Shown: positions 55,678 to 64,000 of the stretch, piece by piece
Layout of the letters: each line of letters begins with the position of its first letter
Numbering within the stretch: the stretch's first letter is position 1
NCBI GenBank assembly: GCA_009773165.1
Contig: WOUZ01000005.1
Span: forward strand, 219,421-283,420
Source: Bacteroidota bacterium
GTDB lineage: Bacteria > Bacteroidota > Bacteroidia > Bacteroidales > F082
DNA length: 64,000 nt
Direction of reading: 5' to 3'
Made by a program: the position numbers and the translations under genes
The notes under the pieces: generated by a model
What the model was told of the DNA's origin: nothing
Databases searched by the model: none
What the model saw: the letters and a program-made list of their open reading frames with translations, nothing else

Positions 55678-56274
55678 ATGAAAGCATTTATTATCATTAC
55701 AGCCATTGTTATTGTTGCATTGGTGCTGTTTCAATCCTTCACCATCATGGCAATAAACAAAACCGAAGAACAGAAATACACAATGATCTCTAAAGACAAG
55801 GATTTTGAAATACGGTTTTATCCATCTGCAACCGTTGCAACCATCACTTCAAACGCAAAAACATACAAAGATCTTTCGGGGTCAGGTTTCCGGCAGCTCG
55901 CAGGCTACATTTTTGGTGGAAATGAATCGAATACAAGTATTGCAATGACTTCACCAGTTCATATGGACATCAATGATTCTGCTTCAAGTATGAGCTTTGT
56001 TATGCCATCAGCGTATACTAAAGAAAACCTGCCTAAACCTAATGACACCAATGTCTTCTTTCAAAAAACTCTGGATGAATATGTTGCGGTAATTCAGTTT
56101 GGTGGCTATGCATCTGACAAAGATTTGGTCTTCTATGCGGAAAAGCTTCGCGGTTTGTTAGAAGAAAAAGGTATTAACTCTTATGGGCATCCCAGATATT
56201 TAGGATACAATCCTCCTTTTCAACTTGTTAACAGAAGAAACGAAATTATTGTATCGATACATTGGGAGGAGTAA
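55678..56274 (+). CDS. SOUL-family heme-binding-like protein
   Basis: The 198 residues begin with a membrane anchor or signal (about 3-25). The SOUL fold follows: YTMISKDKDFEIRFYPSATVATI, FRQLAGYIFGGNESNTSIAMTSPV and MSFVMPSAYTKENLPKP, ending HPRYLGYNPPFQLVNRRNEI. Members bind heme or tetrapyrroles in some organisms; function in bacteria is mostly untested. It is probably held at the inner membrane facing the periplasm. Single gene with its own terminator directly after the stop. Confidence 0.9.
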   Translation: MKAFIIITAIVIVALVLFQSFTIMAINKTEEQKYTMISKDKDFEIRFYPSATVATITSNAKTYKDLSGSGFRQLAGYIFGGNESNTSIAMTSPVHMDINDSASSMSFVMPSAYTKENLPKPNDTNVFFQKTLDEYVAVIQFGGYASDKDLVFYAEKLRGLLEEKGINSYGHPRYLGYNPPFQLVNRRNEIIVSIHWEE

Positions 56275-56277
56275 TTT

Positions 56278-56299
56278 TTACAGTTTTACTGTAATTTTT
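56278..56299 (+). terminator. Terminator of the SOUL gene
   Basis: TTACAG-TTTTA-CTGTAA followed by TTTTT, three bases after the stop codon. Confidence 0.65.
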
Positions 56300-56363
56300 G
56301 ATCATTCTTTACGAATCAACTTATCCAAAACAAAACCTTTATTTCAAAAATACCATTAATATT

Positions 56364-57338
56364 ATGATACAAAACCTTCCTCTACGATCAGTTGGCAAAT
56401 CCGACCTCATGATAACTCCCATTGGTTTAGGATGTTGGCAATTCAGCAAGCGCAAAAATATGGCAGGAAAATTCTGGCCGGAGATGGAAGATGATATAAT
56501 TACACAAATTTTAAAGATATCACTTGAAGGCGGCATTAACTGGTTCGACACTGCGGAGGTATATGGAAACGGGGCTTCAGAAAAGGCTCTTGCTGCATCC
56601 CTCAGCAACCTTGGCAAGAAGCCGGGCGAAATCATCATAGCAACGAAATGGTGGCCTATGTTCCGAACTGCAGCAAATATCCTCAAAACTATCGATCAGC
56701 GGACAGCAGCCGTTGCACCCTATCCAATTGATCTTTACCAGGTGCATCAGCCATGGGGATTTTCAAACGAGAAAGCCGAAATGGAAGCCATGGCAAAGTT
56801 GGTAAAAGATCAAAAGATTCGTTATGTGGGCGTCAGTAACTTCTCGGCTAAACAAATGAGAAACGCGTGGGAAGCACTTCAGAAACAGGACATTCATCTT
56901 GTCTCAAATCAGGTGAGGTATAACTTACTCGATCGAAAAATTGAATCCAACGGAGTACTTCAAATTGCCAAAGAACTGGGCATTACCATCATTGCCTATT
57001 CACCTCTGGCTCAGGGACTGGTAACAGGTAAGTTTCATGACAACCCCGATTTGCTAAAAAACATTGGTATCCGAAAGTATGCTTCGCCATTCAAACCAGC
57101 AGGTTTGGAAAAGAGCAGGCCTGTAGTCAAAACTGTTCAGGAGCTCGCAAAAAAATACAGTGTAACTCCCTCGCAAATTGCACTCAACTGGTTGATCAAT
57201 TCGCATGGAGAAACAGTCGTCGCAATTCCGGGGGCAACAAAAGAATCGCATGCCAGAGAGAATGCCGGAACGATGACTTTTGTGTTGTCGGCTGAAGATA
57301 TATCCTTGCTTAACAATAAAAGCACTTTGTTCAGATAA
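56364..57338 (+). CDS. Aldo/keto reductase
   Basis: The 324-residue NAD(P)H-dependent reductase has the opening LPLRSVGKSDLMITPIGLGCWQF, catalytic Asp and Tyr in WFDTAEVYGNGASEKAL, Lys in IIATKWWP and His in LYQVHQPWG. Cofactor residues lie in the late AIPGATKESHARENAG. The frame is open 22 codons further upstream, but ATG 56364 gives the usual N terminus and follows the SOUL terminator. It is not closely similar to the PUL reductase (which has the YGPPxGSAE stretch). Substrate unknown. Confidence 0.88.
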   Translation: MIQNLPLRSVGKSDLMITPIGLGCWQFSKRKNMAGKFWPEMEDDIITQILKISLEGGINWFDTAEVYGNGASEKALAASLSNLGKKPGEIIIATKWWPMFRTAANILKTIDQRTAAVAPYPIDLYQVHQPWGFSNEKAEMEAMAKLVKDQKIRYVGVSNFSAKQMRNAWEALQKQDIHLVSNQVRYNLLDRKIESNGVLQIAKELGITIIAYSPLAQGLVTGKFHDNPDLLKNIGIRKYASPFKPAGLEKSRPVVKTVQELAKKYSVTPSQIALNWLINSHGETVVAIPGATKESHARENAGTMTFVLSAEDISLLNNKSTLFR

Positions 57339-57452
57339 AACATTTTTGTTTTAAAGGACAAAAGGCTTTTGCTAACAACATATATTTAATTGATTTAACT
57401 AAGAAGTTAAAACTGAAAACATCATTTAAATCCCATTTTAATTTCTTTAGAC

Positions 57453-57460
57453 TACCTTTG
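57453..57460 (+). promoter_or_regulatory. Promoter -7 element for the membrane protein and DhaL-DegV genes
   Basis: TACCTTTG matches TAnnTTTG, about 85 bp upstream of the ATG at 57545. No clear -33 element. Confidence 0.45.
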
Positions 57461-57544
57461 AAGTGGAAAAACAATTTTGGCACAATGAGCATATTTAACC
57501 AGGTCATAACTTAATCCATAACAATAATTTGGACGCTCTTTCCT

Positions 57545-57877
57545 ATGAAAACAGCTAAAACACTTGCAGTTTCAGTAACCATCGTCATGTTTTTTACACT
57601 GGCCTACGGAATTTCAGCTGGTAATTTTCTCGAAGAAGGCAGTTTGTTATTTTCGATGGCTTGGGGAAAAGTGACCTTGATTGAAGTTTATATAGGATTC
57701 TTACTATTCTCCACATGGGTGGTGTACCGCGAAAAAAAACTGAAAGTGGCAGTACTTTGGATACTTTCGCTCATGGTTTTGGGTAATTTTATCACAGGAT
57801 TATACATCACAATTGCTCTTTTCAATTCGAACGAAGGTTTAAAACAGTTTTGGCTTGGAAAACATTATTTAAACTAA
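57545..57877 (+). CDS. Small integral membrane protein
   Basis: The 110 residues have three hydrophobic helices (about 5-26, 42-60, 66-92) separated by short loops, with MAWGKVTLIEVYIGF in the middle. It resembles small DUF1475-like membrane proteins, but I am not certain. Its stop is one base before the ATG of the DhaL-DegV fusion, so translation is likely coupled. It may help that lipid-related protein at the membrane; this is only context. Confidence 0.75.
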   Translation: MKTAKTLAVSVTIVMFFTLAYGISAGNFLEEGSLLFSMAWGKVTLIEVYIGFLLFSTWVVYREKKLKVAVLWILSLMVLGNFITGLYITIALFNSNEGLKQFWLGKHYLN

Positions 57878-57878
57878 A

Positions 57879-59675
57879 ATGAAAACTGAACCCATACTCG
57901 AAATAGATGGCCGCAGGCTCTACTATACTTTTGTTGCAGGAGCCAGAAATATTCTTGCACATCAGGCGTACCTGAACAAAATAAATGTCTTTCCTGTCAA
58001 TGATGGTGATACGGGTAGCAATATGGCTACAACCATACAATCGGTGGTTGAATCTATCCAACCGCACAAATCTTACAAAGTCACTGCTGAACTGATCGCC
58101 GAAACTGCTATGAACAACGCCCGTGGTAACTCTGGTATCATCTTTGCACAATTTCTTTATGGGATGAGCAAAGAAACAGCTAACCTCCACAAAATAAGCA
58201 TATCAGAATTCGCTGAAAGCATCAAGAAATCAATACCTTATATGTATGAAGCTGTTGCTAATCCTGTAGAAGGCACCATGCTTACCGTCATCCGCGAATG
58301 GTCAGATTTCATCTACAATCACCGCGAAATATTTACAGATTTTGGTCAGATGCTATTCCACTCTCAGGAAGTGGTAGCGAAATCACTTTCAAACACAAAA
58401 AATCAGCTGCTCGTTCTTTCCAAGGCTAATGTGGTAGACTCGGGAGCCAATGCGTTTGTTTTGTTTATCGATGGTATTATCGATCTCATAAAAACCCGCA
58501 GTATAAGGGCATTGATACATACAAAGCCAGAAGCGCTCATTATGCCAACGGACAATGACACGACCCCGGAAGAAGTAACTAACAGGTACTGCACTGAAGG
58601 AATTCTTAAAAACCTCACCGTCGACCAGAAAACATTGATAAAAATCCTTCAACAGCATGGCGACTCGATAGTCATTGGAGGAAACGAAAAAACGAAGCAC
58701 ATTCACATCCACACAAATCATCCTGCTGATCTGTTTCAGGAATTAAAAGATGTCAGTCTGATCACCTACAACAAAGCTGACGACATGCTCCGGCAGAGTG
58801 AAGCCATCTATAAACGAAAATACAGCATAGCGCTGGTAACCGACTCAACCTGCGATCTGCCTCAGGAAATCCTTGATCAATATCAGATAAATCTGTTGCC
58901 AATTAACATTAATTTCGGCGAAAGCCATTACCTGGATAAAATTACCATTCAGCCCGGGCAATTTTACAACTTACTCGATAAAGAAAGTAATTTTCCTAAG
59001 ACTTCCCAAATCAACGAAAAAGCTTTCGTTAACTTATACACCCAACTTTCAGCCAGTTACGATTCTGTCATCGCCATTCACCTGACAGAAAAATTTAGCG
59101 GGACATGCTTCAACAGTCAGAAAGCAGCAAAGATTGTCAGTGCTGAGTTCAAAAAACCTATCACCGTTATAAATTCAAAAAACCTTTCCGGGGCGCTTGG
59201 TTTGATCGTTCTGAGGACTGCTCAGGCCATTGAAGCCGGCTATTCGCACGATGAAATTGTAGATATGACTGAGAAATGGGTTCATGTTACCAAAATCTAT
59301 GTAAGTGTGAAAACACTCAAATACATGGTCCGTGGCGGAAGGGTATCCCCTATCAAAGGCTTTATGGCTAAAATGATGAATGTCAATCCTATTGTTTCGA
59401 TGGATCAACATGGAGCTTCCTATGTTTTTGGCAAAACCTACAGTCAGCAGTCCAATATGGAAAAGGTGATGGCGCACCTTCATACAACGTTTAAAGGTGG
59501 GGATATCTGGAATTACATTGTGCTACACGCTCAAAATGAAGAAGCTGCCAAATGGTATGCTATCAAAATGAAAGAGTTTACGGGCAAAGAAGCTGTGGCA
59601 ATTGTAAACATCTCACCAGTAATTGGAGCTAATGCCGGCATCGGGGCTGCTTCGGTTGCTCTGATGATTAAATAA
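57879..59675 (+). CDS. DhaL(DAK2)-DegV fusion, probable fatty acid kinase in one chain
   Basis: The 598 residues join two units that are separate proteins (FakA and FakB) in Firmicutes. The N-terminal kinase domain (about 10-205) has VFPVNDGDTGSNM (D42 and D44 coordinate Mg-ATP), ARGNSGIIFAQFLYG and ANVVDSGANAFVLF. A linker domain (about 215-305) contains KTKHIHIHTNHP. The C-terminal DegV fatty-acid-binding domain (about 318-598) has LVTDSTCDLP, PKTSQINEKAF, HLTEKFSGTCFNSQ and KYMVRGGRVS. By analogy it would phosphorylate bound fatty acids for phospholipid synthesis. Start ATG 57879 nearly overlaps the upstream stop. Confidence 0.88.
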   Translation: MKTEPILEIDGRRLYYTFVAGARNILAHQAYLNKINVFPVNDGDTGSNMATTIQSVVESIQPHKSYKVTAELIAETAMNNARGNSGIIFAQFLYGMSKETANLHKISISEFAESIKKSIPYMYEAVANPVEGTMLTVIREWSDFIYNHREIFTDFGQMLFHSQEVVAKSLSNTKNQLLVLSKANVVDSGANAFVLFIDGIIDLIKTRSIRALIHTKPEALIMPTDNDTTPEEVTNRYCTEGILKNLTVDQKTLIKILQQHGDSIVIGGNEKTKHIHIHTNHPADLFQELKDVSLITYNKADDMLRQSEAIYKRKYSIALVTDSTCDLPQEILDQYQINLLPININFGESHYLDKITIQPGQFYNLLDKESNFPKTSQINEKAFVNLYTQLSASYDSVIAIHLTEKFSGTCFNSQKAAKIVSAEFKKPITVINSKNLSGALGLIVLRTAQAIEAGYSHDEIVDMTEKWVHVTKIYVSVKTLKYMVRGGRVSPIKGFMAKMMNVNPIVSMDQHGASYVFGKTYSQQSNMEKVMAHLHTTFKGGDIWNYIVLHAQNEEAAKWYAIKMKEFTGKEAVAIVNISPVIGANAGIGAASVALMIK

Positions 59676-59993
59676 TTTTTTATCTGGCTGAGTTTGTCGA
59701 ATAGTATTTTGTTGACAACGAAACCTTTGTGGTTCATTATCAAACAAATAAAAACCTTTGTCTTCAAAATCTTTTTTCAGAACCTTGGATTAAGCCTGAT
59801 CATATAATTAATGATTTATGGGCGTGGTGTTTTGATTTGAAAGCAAATTCTTGAGTCAGACTGCCAACCTGAGGCTAAAGACCACAACACCCAATATAAG
59901 TGGCTGCATTTACCTAATGAAGATGAGCGGCTTTGAAATGAAATTGTTTAAATTGGGAATTGAACTATATTTTGTGTTTTTGGGACAAATAAA
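59676..59993 (+). other. Non-coding stretch with a coding-like remnant
   Basis: No complete gene. From 59705 to 59854 one plus frame is open for 49 codons without a start (YFVDNETFVVHYQ..., ending WCFDLKANS), flanked by stops. Its composition looks protein-like, but I do not recognise it. No terminator was found after the DhaL-DegV gene. Confidence 0.3.
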
Positions 59994-60241
59994 TTGAATA
60001 TAGGACATGATGTGCCACATTTCAAAGCTAAATATCTTCCTCCCCCATGTGAAAAAATGGAGACGATTGAAATTTTAATACAGACCTTCAAATCGACAGC
60101 AGCTCTAGCTGAACTAAAAGGGATTGCTAAGACAATACCGAATCAGGCAATGTTGATAAATGCAATTGTATTACAAGAGGCAAAAGATAGTTCTGAATTG
60201 AAACTATTATAATGTCAATGAAGGATAATTTAACTTATTGA
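59994..60241 (+). pseudogene. Fic-family protein, truncated N-terminal fragment
   Basis: The 72-codon frame (TTG start) carries the N-terminal signature of Fic/DOC proteins: YLPPP, then STAALAELKGIAKTIPNQ and LINAIVLQEAKDSSE. In intact relatives this continues with an EIENI-type sequence. Here the frame leaves it after KDSSE, but a one-base shift restores EIETII before a stop at 60239-60241. The catalytic Fic core (HxFxxGNGR) is absent. It therefore cannot AMPylate and is a remnant of a toxin or regulator gene. Confidence 0.7.
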
Positions 60242-60254
60242 CAAAGAGACAAAA

Positions 60255-60285
60255 TTGTACAGTTCGTAACATTCTATTAAATTTG
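60255..60285 (+). promoter_or_regulatory. Promoter of the lipoprotein gene
   Basis: TTG at 60255-60257, a 20-nt spacer and TAAATTTG at 60278-60285. The start would be near 60292, giving a leader of about 15 nt. Confidence 0.55.
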
Positions 60286-60306
60286 TAAGACTTAAAGAGT
60301 TGAAAA

Positions 60307-60786
60307 ATGGCATGGAATAATACTGTGAAACGTGTAATTTCAAGGTTTGTAGTTTTTATTTGCATCATGCTTTTAATGTATTCATGCGATAACATTGATA
60401 ATATCGATGGACTCGTAATTGATGATGTGACTAAAGAACCAATTGACAGCGCTCTTGTTTATGTCAAATTTAAAGACAAGGTTTTGGATTCGTTCTCCTT
60501 TGTCCAGGACAGTATAAACAAAACACAACGGGAAGCTCTTATTAAAAAAAATGGCAATGATCCAAACTGGATTGATACAGGATTTGATAAAATGGTGCAA
60601 CGCATTCCTTCGCTGACAGATAGTAATGGAAAATTCGACATAGCTTTTACCACCGGCGCTTTCCCAAATTATATTCTATATCTTGAGAAATCCGGATATG
60701 AAACATTTGAAATTAAAAACAAGCAAATAAACTGGAACGAAAGACCTAAAATATTCAGATTGAAAAGAAAAAGTGAGGCTCAATAA
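60307..60786 (+). CDS. Hypothetical lipoprotein with carboxypeptidase-regulatory-like fold
   Basis: The 159 residues have a long N-terminal signal with lipobox MYSC (C27). The remainder shows a beta-sandwich pattern of the CarboxypepD_reg type: DGLVIDDVTKEPIDSALVYVKF early and TDSNGKFDIAF and KSGYETFEI late. A stretch between (about 65-100) is unusual. No function can be named. It sits alone between the Fic remnant and the acetyltransferase, behind its own promoter. Confidence 0.7.
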   Translation: MAWNNTVKRVISRFVVFICIMLLMYSCDNIDNIDGLVIDDVTKEPIDSALVYVKFKDKVLDSFSFVQDSINKTQREALIKKNGNDPNWIDTGFDKMVQRIPSLTDSNGKFDIAFTTGAFPNYILYLEKSGYETFEIKNKQINWNERPKIFRLKRKSEAQ

Positions 60787-60961
60787 TATTCTCAACAAAT
60801 GGCAGGTTGATAAGTCAGCTTTTTGATTTATAAAAATCTTTTTATTATTGTGCTACAGCTATTTACCAAATTATCAAAATATAGATAGATAATATCTCTG
60901 AAGTGGCACAAAAATTATTGCCTCTATTTAAAATATAAACGACTACAAATTTTCTAGACAT

Positions 60962-61585
60962 ATGACTGGACCTGATAAAAACACCGTTTTTCCTCTTGAA
61001 ACGTATAACAGACTATGTTTTTTGAAAAACATAATTAAAAATCCAAACATTCTTGTTGGTGATTTCACCTACTACGATGACTTTGAGAATGTTGAGAACT
61101 TTGAAAAAAACGTGAAATACCTTTTTGACTTCACAGGCGATAAATTGATTATTGGTAAATTTTGTATGATAGCATCCAACGTTCAGTTTATAATGAACGG
61201 AGGCAATCATTTGACTAACGCGTTGACATCCTATCCTTTTGCAATTTTTGGAAATGGCTGGGAAAATGCCATGAATGGAAAATCCTATCCCAATAAAGGT
61301 GATATTAATGTAGGAAACGATGTCTGGGTTGGTTATAACGCGACAATTATGGCAGGTGTCACAATTGGTGACGGTGCTATTATTGCAACCAATTCTACTA
61401 TTACAAAGGACGTTGAGCCCTATACCATTGTTGGTGGAAATCCTGCAAACCTCATCAAAAAGCGTTTTAATGACGAAAAAATATCCAAGCTTTTAGCATT
61501 GAAATGGTGGGATTGGGATTTAGATAAAATAACCAGAAATATCCAAAACTTGACAGGCAACGATCTTGAAAAACTCATTGACTAA
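60962..61585 (+). CDS. Vat-like xenobiotic O-acetyltransferase (left-handed beta-helix)
   Basis: The 207 residues match the streptogramin A acetyltransferase layout: NILVGDFTYYDDFENVENFE, then KLIIGKFCMIASNVQFIMNGGNH (catalytic His in NGGNH) in pieces. FGNGWENAMNGKSYPNKGD comes next, with hexapeptide repeats NVGNDVWVGYNATIMAGV and TIGDGAIIATNSTITKD, GGNPANLIKKRF and the C-terminal LKWWDWDLDKI. Members acetylate streptogramin A or other xenobiotics; similarity to Vat proteins is clear by eye, but resistance is not shown. No partner resistance gene (such as vgb) is present. Single gene in an accessory-looking region. Confidence 0.85.
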   Translation: MTGPDKNTVFPLETYNRLCFLKNIIKNPNILVGDFTYYDDFENVENFEKNVKYLFDFTGDKLIIGKFCMIASNVQFIMNGGNHLTNALTSYPFAIFGNGWENAMNGKSYPNKGDINVGNDVWVGYNATIMAGVTIGDGAIIATNSTITKDVEPYTIVGGNPANLIKKRFNDEKISKLLALKWWDWDLDKITRNIQNLTGNDLEKLID

Positions 61586-61927
61586 AGACGAAATTTTCAG
61601 CTTCTATCATTGTTATAGAGCAATTAAACCACCAATAGGCAAAATCTAGTTAAAATAAAAAAGCAAGCAACTACCTCACAATCAGCAGTATTTAAAGCTT
61701 CAAATCACTAAAGTCAGCCAATAATGGGTTTAATTGAACGCTTGAAAGAATTCAGTAATAAATGAGGGACATAAATTTAAGTTCTGAAGATATAAACATT
61801 GTAAAAGAATTAAATTTGAAGTGTTAGAAATAAAAATTATTTTTGTCCTATGCACTATACTCTTCCTATCCTGCCATCAAAAATCTTTGTATAAATTAAT
61901 CCTACTTTCAATTCGGACTTATTGTCT
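61586..61927. other. Intergenic region with a lipoprotein-leader-like fragment
   Basis: No complete gene. At 61821-61931 (plus) a GTG frame of 36 codons encodes a lipoprotein-type leader (IIFVLCTILFLSCHQ) and then stops, overlapping the end of the P-ATPase gene by four bases. It may be the start of a lost lipoprotein gene or chance. Confidence 0.3.
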
Positions 61928-63916
61928 TTAATTTGGCCTTTTTTTCGTAATCCTGACAAAAATCTTAACAAACTCATTCAAAATCAATGGGGTAAAGCCA
62001 AGGGCAAAAATCACTCCCCATGCCCGGATATCAGGCATCTGCAAATGAAATGCATTTTTTACCACTGGTATTCCTACTACAACCAACTGAAGAGCTAAGC
62101 CTGTCAGAATTGCTCCTATCAGGTATTTATTCGAAAAGATTCCAATACTGAAAATGGATTTCCGTTCGTCCCTCAACGCAAGTGAATAAACCAACTGGCA
62201 TACAACCAACACCATGAAAGCCATAGTACGGGCATACTCTATTATATTCTGAGGTACCTGTGTATCAAAAGGAGTGTATCCATGCTCATAATACCCAAAA
62301 TAGAAAGCAATGATGGTCAGAGCTCCTATTAAAAAACCTCCGAGCAAAACATGCACACCAGCACCATTTGCAAAAAAACTCTCCTTTGCAGGTCGTGGCT
62401 TTTCCTGCATTATATCCGGATTTCCAGGGTCTAATCCAAGTGCTATTGCAGGCAATGAATCGGTGATCAGGTTTATCCAAAGAAGTTGTGTTGCAATCAA
62501 AGGGGCTTTCCATCCCAGAATAAGTGCCATGAAAATGGTAATTACCTCACCTAAATTACAACTTATCAGAAAAATTACGGACTTTTTTATGTTATTGTAA
62601 ATATTTCTTCCTTGCTCAATGGCTGAAACAATGGTCGAAAAATTATCATCAATAAGAATCATATCCGATGCGCCCTTGGCAACATCAGTACCCGTTATGC
62701 CCATTGCAACACCAATATCGGTAGCGTTTAAAGATGGAGCATCGTTGACCCCATCGCCGGTCATGGAAACGATATTGCCATGTGATTTCAGTGCCCGCAC
62801 AATTTTTACTTTATGTTCGGGAGTGACACGGGCAAAAACATAATAATTGTAAATCTTTTCGGAGAATTCTGCATCGGCAAGCTCATCGATTTCCTGTCCG
62901 GTAATAGTTTGTTCGATTTTTTCAGCAATTCCAAGCTGAAAGGCAATTGCAAAAGCGGTATTCTTATGATCGCCGGTTATCATCAGAGTTTTGACTCCAG
63001 CTTCTTTTGCTTTTAGAATTGAACCTTTGACTTCCTGTCTTGGAGGGTCGATCATCCCTATTAAACCAACAAGAATAAGCTCTTTTTCCATTTCAAAAGT
63101 GTCAATTCTTGCTTGTACAGGCTTCCAGGCTACACCAAGTGTACGCAGAGCCTGATCCGACATCAAAACAGCGGTCTCAAGAAAACGCTGTTTATGCGAA
63201 TCGGTAATGGGAAACGTCCTTCCACCTTCAATAACATGAGTGCAGCTTTCAATCAGATTTCCTATAGCCCCTTTTGAGTAAACACTGTACTTACCGTTTT
63301 CTTCAACCAAAGTTGACATTAACTTTCGGTTTGAATCAAATGCTGCTTCATCGATACGCTTATTGGTGTTTTGCAGTTGTTTACGATCCACACCCACTTT
63401 GTCACCCATAACCAGCAAAGCTATTTCGGTTGGATCTCCTGTTCCTTTACCATCGTCATAGCTTGCATCTGATGAAAGAATCATGGCTTTTGCCAAAAAT
63501 TTTAATGTTTCCGATGACTTATCCTCAACGTGTAGGTTCACGATACCTTCAAGAGTAAAACAACTTGTAACCGTCATTCTGTTTTGAGTTAAGGTGCCTG
63601 TTTTGTCGGAACAGATAAAATTCAAAGAGCCAAGTGTTTCAACTGCAGAAAGTTTTTTAATGATGGCATTTTTTTTCGAAAGTTGGGTTACACCTATTGC
63701 AAGCACAACAGCCACGATAGCGGCCAGTCCTTCGGGTATCGCTGCAACTGCCAAAGAAACCGACATCAGGAACATTTCTGTCAAATCCCTTCCCTGAAAC
63801 ATTGCAATGACGAAAATGGATACACATATTACAATTGCAATAATACCAAGGGTTTTACCTAGTTTATCCATACGGATTTCCAAAGGAGTTTTAGAATTGA
63901 CATCAGTAGTGGGCAC
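61928..63916 (-). pseudogene. P-type cation (calcium-type) ATPase lacking its N-terminal region
   Basis: The 662 codons cover the helix-4 region AAIPEGLAAIV, phosphorylation site CSDKTGTLTQ (D104), nucleotide-binding domain (KLMSTLVEENGKYSVYSKGA), TGDHKNTA, MTGDGVNDAPSLNATDIGVAMG, and all C-terminal helices. This is the PMCA/SERCA-like type IIA/IIB form of bacteria. About 230-250 residues expected upstream are missing: the N-terminal domain, helices 1-2 and the TGE actuator domain. The frame begins at a GTG directly after an in-frame TAA, and the 84 remaining bases do not encode ATPase sequence in any frame. A hairpin (63908-63928) sits at the junction. Without the actuator it should be inactive; the missing half could lie beyond the window. 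Confidence 0.75.
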
Positions 63917-63998
63917 TTAAAACCCACTGATTATTAATTGATTACTATATTGTTCTTTGACATTTTTGTAATTGCACTTTGTAAGTATCTCTCTTACA
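63908..63998. repeat. Inverted repeats at the broken end of the P-ATPase gene
   Basis: AGTGGG/CCCACT at 63908-63928 and TGTAAG/CTTACA at 63980-63998 are two short hairpins in the 84 bp beyond the truncated gene. They may mark an insertion end or a rearrangement joint; the element itself would be outside the window. Confidence 0.35.
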
Positions 63999-64000
63999 GG

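Noticed and set aside
1..64000. CRISPR arrays, rRNA genes, prophage, complete insertion sequences
   Set aside because: No regularly spaced repeats, rRNA-like sequence, phage structural genes or transposase genes were found by reading.

Overview
The window looks like a chromosome segment of a member of the Bacteroidota, probably order Bacteroidales or a relative. The evidence is a SusC/SusD pair, a secreted protein with a type IX secretion C-terminal tail, a GLPGLI-family protein, an NrtR-type sugar regulator, and promoters with the Bacteroidota -7 element TAnnTTTG, several of them with TTTG/TTG about 18-21 nt upstream. Coding regions are moderately AT-rich. The species cannot be named from the sequence alone.

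Layout. (1) 1-3.4 kb, housekeeping: 5' end of nusA and rimP (minus strand, behind a leader with a terminator-like hairpin), tRNA-Gln, ychF and a purine nucleoside phosphorylase. (2) 3.5-23.2 kb, seven consecutive minus-strand sensory genes: six histidine kinases, two of them hybrid with a receiver, and one CheB-CheR-PAS fusion. No DNA-binding response regulator is present. Six of the genes (5.5-23.2 kb) are spaced 19-59 bp apart behind one good promoter next to rpsA. (3) 23.5-28.2 kb: rpsA, a COG2509-type FAD protein and ribonuclease Z. (4) 28.2-32.8 kb: an AT-rich module with a secreted four-cysteine peptide, a GLPGLI protein and a TonB-receptor-like barrel. It is bracketed by two ~90% identical direct repeats, which are the 3' end of the neighbouring transporter gene. 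(5) 32.6-40.5 kb: AspT/YidE-like transporter, secreted BNR/T9SS protein, large secreted GH5-like glycosidase and an M20 dipeptidase. (6) 40.8-55.4 kb: a polysaccharide utilisation locus. GH3, GH5, aldo-keto reductase, GH94 phosphorylase and a GPH symporter run leftward. An NrtR-type regulator sits divergent from susC-susD. (7) 55.7-59.7 kb: SOUL protein, aldo-keto reductase, small membrane protein and a DhaL-DegV fusion. (8) 59.7-64 kb: a decayed accessory area with a Fic fragment, a lipoprotein, a Vat-like acetyltransferase and a calcium-type P-ATPase lacking its N-terminal third.

How the genes fit together. The PUL encodes outer-membrane capture (SusD) and import (SusC), secreted endo- and exo-glycosidases (GH5, GH3), inner-membrane import (GPH symporter) and cytoplasmic phosphorolysis (GH94), most consistent with a beta-glucan or cello-oligosaccharide. 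Nearly identical 15-bp operator-like palindromes lie at the predicted start sites of both nrtR and susC. A related palindrome lies upstream of the symporter-GH94 operon, so the regulator probably controls all three units.

The strongest candidate for something undescribed is the repeat-bracketed peptide/GLPGLI/barrel module. Its peptide gene is followed by its own terminator-like hairpin, as if a small secreted product is made in excess over its membrane partners. The terminator-like hairpin before rimP-nusA is a second good candidate for new regulation.
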